Assembly: GCF_030719215.1 (NCBI RefSeq)
Contig: NZ_CP120983.1
Span: 5,394,001 to 5,458,000, forward strand
DNA: 64,000 nt
From: Streptomyces sp. Alt3
GTDB lineage: Bacteria > Actinomycetota > Actinomycetes > Streptomycetales > Streptomycetaceae
Direction: 5' to 3'
Both the position numbers and the translations under genes were made by a program. Below, in pieces: positions 58,343-64,000 of the stretch. The notes under the pieces are model-generated. The model was not told the DNA's origin. It saw nothing but the letters and a program-made list of their open reading frames with translations, and searched no databases. Positions within the stretch are counted from its first letter, which is position 1, and each line of letters opens with the position of its first letter.

Positions 58343-60931
58343 TCACGCCGCCGCGTCGCGCCCCTGTCCTCGCAGCGCCCGCGCCAGATCGTCCCGGGCC
58401 TCCAGGACCAGCCGCCGCAGCGCCGGTGCCGCGTCCGGGTGCGAGGTCAGCCACGCGTCCGTCGCGGACAGGGTCGCGGGGTCGTCCTGCAACCCGGGGA
58501 ACAGGCCCCTGACCACGTCCATCCCGATCTGGATGGACCGCTCCGCCCACACCCGCTCGATCGCCTCGAAGTACGAGGCCGTGTAGGGCGCCAGCAGCTC
58601 CCGCTGCGACGGCTGCCCGAAGCCGGCGATCGTCGCCCCGACGAGTGCGTTGGACAGCTTGTCGGACTCCACCACCGCCGCCCACGCCTGGGCCTTGACC
58701 GCCGCCGAGGGGCGGGACGCCAGGCACCGCACGTGGTGCCGCTTGCCCGACGCCGTGTCGTCCCGGGCGAGTTCGGCGTCCAGGGCGGCCTCGTCGGCCC
58801 TGCCGTGAGAGGCCAGCGGAGACAGGAAGGCCCACCGGAGCTCCTGGTCGACGTCCAGGCCCTCGATCACCGCGGAGCCGTCGAGCAGCCCGCCCAGCAG
58901 CTGGAAGTCCGCGTCCGACGTCGCGACGGCGGCGAAGAACCGGGCCCACGTCAGCTGGTGCTGGCTGCCGGGCTCGGCCCGCCGCAGCTCCGCAAGCGCG
59001 CCCTCGGCCAGCGCCCGGCCGCCCTCCTCGCGCCAGGCCGGCGCGGCGTAGTGCACCAGTGCCGACTGCGCCCACGCGTGCAGCATCTGCAGGACACCGA
59101 TGTCCGACTCGCGGCCGGCGAAGGACAGCACCAGGGACACGAAGTCCCGGGCGGGCAGCAGCGCGTCCCGCGTCAGGTTCCACAGGGCGGACCAGCACAG
59201 GGCCCGTGCCAGCGGGTCGGTGATGTCACCGAGGTGCTCGCGGAGGGTGGCCAGGGACCCCTCGTCGAAGCGGACCTTGCAGAACGTGAGGTCGTCGTCG
59301 TTGACCAGCACCAGGTCCGGCCTCTCGGACCCCGCCAGCTCCGTGACCACGGTCCGCTCCCCGGCGACATCGGTCTCGGTCCGCGCGAACCGCACCAGCT
59401 CGCCCTCCGGGGAGAGCCGGTACAGGCCCACCGCGACCCGGTGGGGGCGCAGCTCCGGGTGTGAGGCCGCGGCCTCCTGGGTCACGGCGAGCTCCGCGAT
59501 CCGCCCCTGGCCGTCGTACGTCACGACCGGCGTCAGGACGTTGACCCCCGCCGTCTGCAGCCATGCGCGCGACCAGGCCGTCATGTCGCGGCCCGACGTC
59601 TCGGCCAGCACGGAGAGGAGGTCGCCCAGCTGAGTGTTGCCGTACGCGTGCCGCTTGAAGTAGCGGCGCGCGCCCTCCAGGAACGCGTCCCGGCCCACGT
59701 ACGCCACGAGCTGCTTGAGCACCGAGGCGCCCTTCGCGTACGTGATGCCGTCGAAGTTCAGCTTGGCGTCCTCCAGGTCACGGATGTCGGCCGTGATCGG
59801 GTGCGTGGACGGCAGCTGGTCGGCCCGGTAGGCCCACGCCTTGCGGTTGTTGGCGAAGGTGATCCAGCCGTTGGTGAAGCGGGTGGCCTCCACCATCGAG
59901 AACGTCCCCATGAAGTCGGCGAAGGACTCCTTCAGCCACAGGTCGTCCCACCACTGCATGGTGACCAGGTCGCCGAACCACATGTGCGCCATCTCGTGCA
60001 GGATCACGTTGGCGCGGCGCTCGTAGGACGCCGAGGTGACCTTGCCGCGGTAGATGTACTCCTCGCGGAAGGTGACGAGGCCCGGGTTCTCCATCGCCCC
60101 GAGGTTGTACTCCGGCACGAACGCCTGGTCGTACTTCCCGAAGGGGTACGGGTAGTCGAAGTGGTCGTGGAAGAAGTCCAGGCCCTGCTTGGTGACGAGG
60201 AAGACGTCGTCCGCGTCGAAGTGGCGCGCGAGCCCCTTGCGGCACATCGCGCCGAGGGGGATCTCCAGCTTCTCGCCGTCGTCGGACGTACGGGTGTAGA
60301 GGTCGCTCACGTAGTGGTACGGACCCGCGACGACCACGGTGATGTACGTCGAGATGGGCAGGGTCTCCGCGAACCGGTGGACCTCGCCGTCCTGCGGCTC
60401 CTCCGCGCCGTTGCTCCACACCCGCCAGCCCTCCGGCGCCGTCACCTCGAAGCGGTAGGGCGCCTTGAGGTCGGGCTGCTCGAAGTTGGCGAAGACACGC
60501 CGCGCGTCGGCCGGCTCGTACTGCGTGTAGAGGTAGACCTCGCCGTCCTCCGGGTCGACGAAGCGGTGCATGCCCTCGCCGGTCCGGCTGTAGGCGCACC
60601 GCGCGTCGACCACCAGGACGTTCTCACCTTCCGCGAGTCCGTCCAGCGTGATCCGGGTGCCGTCGAAGACGGTCCCGGGGTCCAGGTCCCTGCCGTTCAG
60701 CGTCACCGCGTCCACCGACGGCGCGAGCAGATCGGCGAAGGTCGAGGCCCCGGCGCGGGCGGCGCGGAAGCGGATCGTGGTCTGCGAGCGGAAGGTGCGC
60801 GGACCGGCCTCGTCGCCCCCGTCGGGCTCGCCGACGGCGGAGCGGAGGTCGAGGGCGACCTCGTAACCGTCGACGGTCAGCAGCTCGGCCCTCTCGCGGG
60901 CCTCGTCGCGGGACAGGTTCTCACCGGGCAC
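58343..60931 (-). CDS. pepN: Aminopeptidase N paralogue (M1 family)
   Basis: 862 residues from GTG 60931 (VPGENLSRDEARERAELLTV). GAMEN is present in PEYNLGAMENPGLVTFREEY; zinc motif HEMAHMWFGDLVTMQWWDD and LKESFADFMG. Same start pattern and length as the gene at 49187-51763 and clearly paralogous, though diverged in the C-terminal helical domain. Cytoplasmic metallo-aminopeptidase; substrate preference relative to its paralogue is unknown. Divergent from the Rv2466c-like gene with 143 bp between starts. Confidence 0.95.
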   Translation of the reverse strand: MPGENLSRDEARERAELLTVDGYEVALDLRSAVGEPDGGDEAGPRTFRSQTTIRFRAARAGASTFADLLAPSVDAVTLNGRDLDPGTVFDGTRITLDGLAEGENVLVVDARCAYSRTGEGMHRFVDPEDGEVYLYTQYEPADARRVFANFEQPDLKAPYRFEVTAPEGWRVWSNGAEEPQDGEVHRFAETLPISTYITVVVAGPYHYVSDLYTRTSDDGEKLEIPLGAMCRKGLARHFDADDVFLVTKQGLDFFHDHFDYPYPFGKYDQAFVPEYNLGAMENPGLVTFREEYIYRGKVTSASYERRANVILHEMAHMWFGDLVTMQWWDDLWLKESFADFMGTFSMVEATRFTNGWITFANNRKAWAYRADQLPSTHPITADIRDLEDAKLNFDGITYAKGASVLKQLVAYVGRDAFLEGARRYFKRHAYGNTQLGDLLSVLAETSGRDMTAWSRAWLQTAGVNVLTPVVTYDGQGRIAELAVTQEAAASHPELRPHRVAVGLYRLSPEGELVRFARTETDVAGERTVVTELAGSERPDLVLVNDDDLTFCKVRFDEGSLATLREHLGDITDPLARALCWSALWNLTRDALLPARDFVSLVLSFAGRESDIGVLQMLHAWAQSALVHYAAPAWREEGGRALAEGALAELRRAEPGSQHQLTWARFFAAVATSDADFQLLGGLLDGSAVIEGLDVDQELRWAFLSPLASHGRADEAALDAELARDDTASGKRHHVRCLASRPSAAVKAQAWAAVVESDKLSNALVGATIAGFGQPSQRELLAPYTASYFEAIERVWAERSIQIGMDVVRGLFPGLQDDPATLSATDAWLTSHPDAAPALRRLVLEARDDLARALRGQGRDAAA

Positions 60932-61074
60932 GGAGCACTCCTTCGTGTCTCATGTGTCTCATTCGAAGACCTTTGATCCTCCCATGCGGCCGTCGGAGCC
61001 GGTGCACGGGAATGGCGGGAGGGCCCTGTGGTGTTCGGGCAGGCAGGTGCCAGACCGACCTCATGAGGAGAGAC

Positions 61075-61725
61075 ATGCCCGAGAACAGCACGGCCGGCGG
61101 CAAGGTTCCGGCCGACTTCTGGTTCGATCCGCTCTGTCCCTGGGCCTGGATGACCTCCCGCTGGATGCTGGAGGTGGAGAAGGTCCGTGACGTGGAGGTG
61201 CGCTGGCACGTCATGAGCCTCGCCGTCCTCAACGAGCCCAGGCTCGACGAGCTGCCCGAGGAGTACCAGGACATGATGCGCACCCAGGCCTGGGCGCCCG
61301 TCCGGGTCGTCGTCGCAGCCCAGCAGAAGCACGGCGACGACATCGTCGGCCCGCTGTACACGGCCCTCGGCACCCGCATCCACAACAACGGCGAGGGCCC
61401 TACGCGCGAGGCGATCGCGGGCGCGCTGGCCGACGTCGGCCTCCCGGCCGAGCTCCTGGAGTACGCCGACTCCGACGCGTACGACAAGGAGCTGCGCGCC
61501 TCTCACAAGGAGGGCATCGACAAGGTCGGCCAGGACGTCGGCACCCCGGTCATCGCCGTGCCCGGCGCCGACGGCGAGCAGATCGCCTTCTTCGGCCCGG
61601 TCGTCACCCCCGCCCCGAAGGGCGAGGAGGCCGCGAAGCTCTGGGACGGCACGCTGCTGGTGGCGTCGATCCCCGGCTTCTACGAGATCAAGCGGACCCG
61701 TACGCAGGGCCCCGTCTTCGACTGA
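61075..61725 (+). CDS. Rv2466c-like DsbA-fold mycothiol-dependent oxidoreductase
   Basis: 216 residues from ATG 61075 with AGGAG at 61066-61070. PADFWFDPLCPWAWMTSRWM, VRWHVMSLAVLNE, LYTALGTRIHNNGEGP, SHKEGIDKVGQDVGTPVIAV and FFGPVVTPAPKGEEAAKLWD closely follow Mycobacterium tuberculosis Rv2466c, a DsbA-fold enzyme that uses mycothiol. The nucleophilic Cys21 is present, but the second active-site position is Ala24 (CPWA, where Rv2466c as I recall has CPWC). It probably acts in redox defence in the cytoplasm by a monothiol mechanism. Confidence 0.88.
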   Translation: MPENSTAGGKVPADFWFDPLCPWAWMTSRWMLEVEKVRDVEVRWHVMSLAVLNEPRLDELPEEYQDMMRTQAWAPVRVVVAAQQKHGDDIVGPLYTALGTRIHNNGEGPTREAIAGALADVGLPAELLEYADSDAYDKELRASHKEGIDKVGQDVGTPVIAVPGADGEQIAFFGPVVTPAPKGEEAAKLWDGTLLVASIPGFYEIKRTRTQGPVFD

Positions 61726-61733
61726 CCCGGTCC

Positions 61734-61774
61734 GGGCGGTGCGGGCTCCCGGGACCTGGGCGCCCGCACCGCCC
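61734..61774. terminator. Bidirectional terminator between the DsbA-fold and DUF3253 genes
   Basis: GGGCGGTGCGGGC (61734-61746) and GCCCGCACCGCCC (61762-61774) form a perfect 13-bp stem between convergent genes. Confidence 0.83.
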
Positions 61775-61788
61775 GGCGGCCCCCGGGG

Positions 61789-62061
61789 TCAGCGGGCCCG
61801 GCGGATACGGACAGGACCGCGGGCCTTCGCCGGCTCGACGGGCCGGCCGCCCTGGGTGATCTCCACCTCGCCCGCCTCGACGAGCCGCCCGGCCGCCCGG
61901 CGGACAGGCTCCATGAGCGCACGCCAGCCGTCGCCGTCCCCCTCGTACACCGCACGCGCGGCATCGGAGGGGCAGATCGTCGCGCCCGGCCCGCGATGTT
62001 CCAGCAGTTCCAGGATGGCCCGTTCCAGGCCCCGGTCCGTCTGCCGCCCGTCGTCCGTCAC
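61789..62061 (-). CDS. DUF3253 family small protein
   Basis: 90 residues from GTG 62061. LERAILELLEHRGPGATICP, SDAARAVYEGDGDGWRALME and EAGEVEITQGGRPVEP match the DUF3253 family, small proteins with a winged-helix-like outline and unknown function. No signal or membrane segment. Convergent with the Rv2466c-like gene and divergent from the MFS gene. Confidence 0.85.
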   Translation of the reverse strand: MTDDGRQTDRGLERAILELLEHRGPGATICPSDAARAVYEGDGDGWRALMEPVRRAAGRLVEAGEVEITQGGRPVEPAKARGPVRIRRAR

Positions 62062-62180
62062 CCCGTCAGTCTCGCAGCGGGCCCGGCAGGACGCGGGGAC
62101 GCCGCCCGCGGTGTTCCGGTCGTGTGTCGCGGGGCCCGCGGGTATTGCCGACCGTGCGGACCGTCGTTCATGATCTGCGC

Positions 62181-63554
62181 ATGCCGGCTGCGGGTGCGGA
62201 CCATCACGTGGCCCCGCCCCTGCCGCGCACCGTGCGGATCGGGTACGGGCTCGGCTCGCTGTGCACCGGCACCTTCGCGACCGTGCCGGGCCTGATCCTG
62301 CTCTACTACCTCACCGATGTGCTCGCCGTCCCCGCCGCCGTCGCGGGTGCCGCCGTCTTCCTCCCGAAGGCCTGGGACGTCCTGGTCAACCCGCTGGTCG
62401 GTGCGCTCTCCGACCGCAGCCGGCTGCGCGGCGGCCCGCGCCGGCCGTTCCTGCTGATCGGCGCCTGCACCCTGCCGCCGCTCTTCGCGCTGATCTTCGC
62501 CGCGCCGCCGCTCCGGGGCGCACCGGCCGCCGGCTACGTCGCCGCGCTGTTCCTGCTCGCCGCCACCGCGTACGCCGTCTTCCAGGTGCCGTACGTGACG
62601 ATGCCCGCCGAGATGACCGAGGACCCGCACGAACGCGGACGCGTCCTCGGCTGGCGCGTGGGGTTCCTCGGCGTGGCGATCCTGCTGTCCGGCGCGCTCG
62701 CCCCGGCGATCGCGCACGCCGACGGCGACACCCCGGGGAGCTACCGGCTGATGGGCGCGGCCGTGGCCGTCCTCCTGGCGGTCGGGATGTTCGGTGCCTG
62801 GTCCGCCACCCGCCGGGCCCCGGCCGTCGCCCGCAGCGAGGCCGAACCCTCGCTCCGGGCGCAGTTCGCCGCCGCCCGGTCCAGCAGGCCGTTCCTGTAC
62901 CTGGCCGGCATGTGGACCCTTCAGGCCCTCGCCATCGGCGTGATGCTCGCAGGTGTCCAGTACTTCGCGACGTACACCCTCGGCTCGGCGGGCGCCGTCA
63001 CCCCCCTGTTCGCCTGCCTCATCGGCCCGCTGGTCCTCTTCATGCCCCTGTGGAACCGCCTGGCCCGACGCAAGGGCGTGACGTACGCCCAGTGGTGCGC
63101 GTCGCTCCTCTACACCGCCGGCGCCGTGCTCCTCGCCTTCACCGGGTCCGTGGGGCCTGCCGTCGGCTACGCGGCGGTCGTCCTCGTCGGGATCGCCTAC
63201 GCCGGGCTGCAGCTGCTGCCCCTGACGATGCTCGCGGACACCCTGGCCGCCGACGCCGCCGCCACCGGCAGGCGCAGGGCGGCCACCTTCACCGGGCTGT
63301 GGACCGCAGCCGAGACCCTCGCCTTCGCCCTGGGCGCCGGGGTGTTCGCCCTCGTCCTCGCCGTGACCGGCTTCCGGTCCTCCGACGCGGCGCACCAGGT
63401 GGAACAGCCTGCCGCGGCCCTGACCGGCATCAGCGTCGGAATGAGCGTGCTGCCCGCCCTGCTGGCCGCGGCGAGCCTCCTCCTGCTGAGCCGCTACCGC
63501 GTGACCCCGGCCGTGCGCCGGCCCCTCCAGGAAGAGCCCGCCCGTGCCGACTGA
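62181..63554 (+). CDS. MFS transporter (glycoside-pentoside-hexuronide type)
   Basis: 457 residues from ATG 62181 (MPAAGADHHVAPPLPRTVRI); a start at 62124 is less likely. Twelve membrane segments are apparent, beginning GLGSLCTGTFATVPGLILLY. The loop FLPKAWDVLVNPLVGALSDR is the GPH-family signature between helices 2 and 3, and VPYVTMPAEMTEDPHERGR is another conserved loop. Such carriers take up sugars or related solutes with cations. Overlaps the following PLP-enzyme gene by 11 bp, so the two probably act on one substrate route. Confidence 0.87.
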   Translation: MPAAGADHHVAPPLPRTVRIGYGLGSLCTGTFATVPGLILLYYLTDVLAVPAAVAGAAVFLPKAWDVLVNPLVGALSDRSRLRGGPRRPFLLIGACTLPPLFALIFAAPPLRGAPAAGYVAALFLLAATAYAVFQVPYVTMPAEMTEDPHERGRVLGWRVGFLGVAILLSGALAPAIAHADGDTPGSYRLMGAAVAVLLAVGMFGAWSATRRAPAVARSEAEPSLRAQFAAARSSRPFLYLAGMWTLQALAIGVMLAGVQYFATYTLGSAGAVTPLFACLIGPLVLFMPLWNRLARRKGVTYAQWCASLLYTAGAVLLAFTGSVGPAVGYAAVVLVGIAYAGLQLLPLTMLADTLAADAAATGRRRAATFTGLWTAAETLAFALGAGVFALVLAVTGFRSSDAAHQVEQPAAALTGISVGMSVLPALLAAASLLLLSRYRVTPAVRRPLQEEPARAD

Positions 63555-64000
63555 ACCCGCCCTGCCCGAGGGCCGCCCCGCCGCCGACGTGCTCGCCGAA
63601 CTGCGCTCCCTGCGCGAGGCGGACGCGCCCACCCGTGGGGGCCGCACCTTCGCCTACGTCTACGACGCGGGGCTGGACGGCCTCGACGAACTGGCCGCCG
63701 AGGCGTACACCACGTTCGCCACGGTCAACGGGCTCGACCCCACGGTCTTCCCGAGCGTGGCCCGGCTGGAGAACGACGTGGTCGGTGCGGTCGCCGCGCT
63801 GCTCGGGGCCCCCGGCGCCCAGGGGACGTTCACCAGCGGCGGCACGGAGAGCATCCTGCTCGCCGTCAAGACCGCGCGCGACCACGCCCGGTCGGAGCGC
63901 GGGATCAGCGCACCCCAGCTGGTGCTGCCGTCCACCGCCCACGCCGCCTTCCACAAGGCCGCCGCCTACCTGGGCCTCGAGCCGGTCGTCGTACCCGTCG
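63544..64000 (+). CDS. PLP-dependent decarboxylase/sphingosine-phosphate-lyase-like enzyme (3' truncated by window end)
   Basis: Starts at GTG 63544 (VPTEPALPEGRPAADVLAEL) behind AGGAAG and inside the end of the MFS gene; continues past the window. RTFAYVYDAGLDGLDELAAE, TVFPSVARLENDVVG, GTFTSGGTESILLAVKTARD and STAHAAFHKAA match the N-terminal part of group II PLP decarboxylases and sphingosine-1-phosphate lyases, TSGGTESI being the cofactor phosphate loop. The Schiff-base Lys lies beyond the window, so lyase versus decarboxylase cannot be told. Confidence 0.87.
   Translation, partial: MPTEPALPEGRPAADVLAELRSLREADAPTRGGRTFAYVYDAGLDGLDELAAEAYTTFATVNGLDPTVFPSVARLENDVVGAVAALLGAPGAQGTFTSGGTESILLAVKTARDHARSERGISAPQLVLPSTAHAAFHKAAAYLGLEPVVVPV

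Overview
The window is a high-GC actinobacterial chromosome segment, almost certainly from a Streptomyces. The evidence is extreme third-position GC, very dense overlapping operons, Streptomyces-specific gene types (a paired dynamin operon next to a second SSB, thioester/LAXTG surface protein, CsnR-type chitosan-sugar operon, mycothiol-linked Rv2466c-like protein) and a gene order that, from memory, resembles the S. coelicolor SCO2634-SCO2690 region. No CRISPR array, rRNA, prophage or intact insertion sequence was seen. One tRNA gene (Arg-UCU) is present.

Layout. 1-3.5 kb: a truncated HAD phosphatase, an MmyB-type XRE regulator divergent from an FMN reductase, and a lipoprotein made of three nearly identical 46-residue repeats surrounded by three copies of a related hairpin, ending at tRNA-Arg. 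3.8-8.0 kb: two overlapping dynamin-like GTPase genes (probably dynA-dynB) followed by a short single-stranded DNA-binding protein (SsbB type). 8.2-12.7 kb: a Cys-Gln thioester surface protein with LAATG sortase signal, then EttA-type ABC-F, a hot-dog thioesterase and an unknown protein. 12.8-19.8 kb: an ABC ATPase with two very large FtsX-like permeases. 20.0-20.4 kb: a truncated haemoglobin.

20.5-31.5 kb is a seven-gene signalling operon read on the minus strand: GlnX-like membrane sensor, GlnH-like amino-acid binding protein, an unknown 445-residue protein, PknG-type kinase with TPR tail, PP2C phosphatase, VWA protein and an FHA protein. Kinase, phosphatase and FHA protein all start with zinc ribbons. 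It looks like an enlarged version of the mycobacterial GlnX-GlnH-PknG amino-acid sensing pathway with its phosphatase and phosphothreonine reader encoded in the same unit, and is the most interesting system here.

31.8-38.6 kb: the csnREFGHK-type operon (ROK repressor, sugar ABC uptake without its own ATPase, GH4 hydrolase, sugar kinase) with a candidate operator upstream of csnR. 38.8-43.7 kb: an MscS channel, an HNH protein and a secreted GH84-like protein whose expected catalytic Asp pair is not visible. 44.0-49.0 kb: a small proline-rich repeat ORF abutting malQ, a small membrane protein, a LysR regulator and allantoicase. 49.2-60.9 kb: two aminopeptidase N paralogues bracketing a DUF1203 protein, an aspartate-semialdehyde dehydrogenase, a secreted subtilase and an AbiEi/DUF559-like protein. 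61-64 kb: an Rv2466c-like thioredoxin-fold protein with CPWA in place of CPWC, a DUF3253 protein, an MFS transporter, and the start of a PLP-dependent decarboxylase/lyase cut by the window end. Transcription units are separated by strong inverted repeats, listed as terminators.
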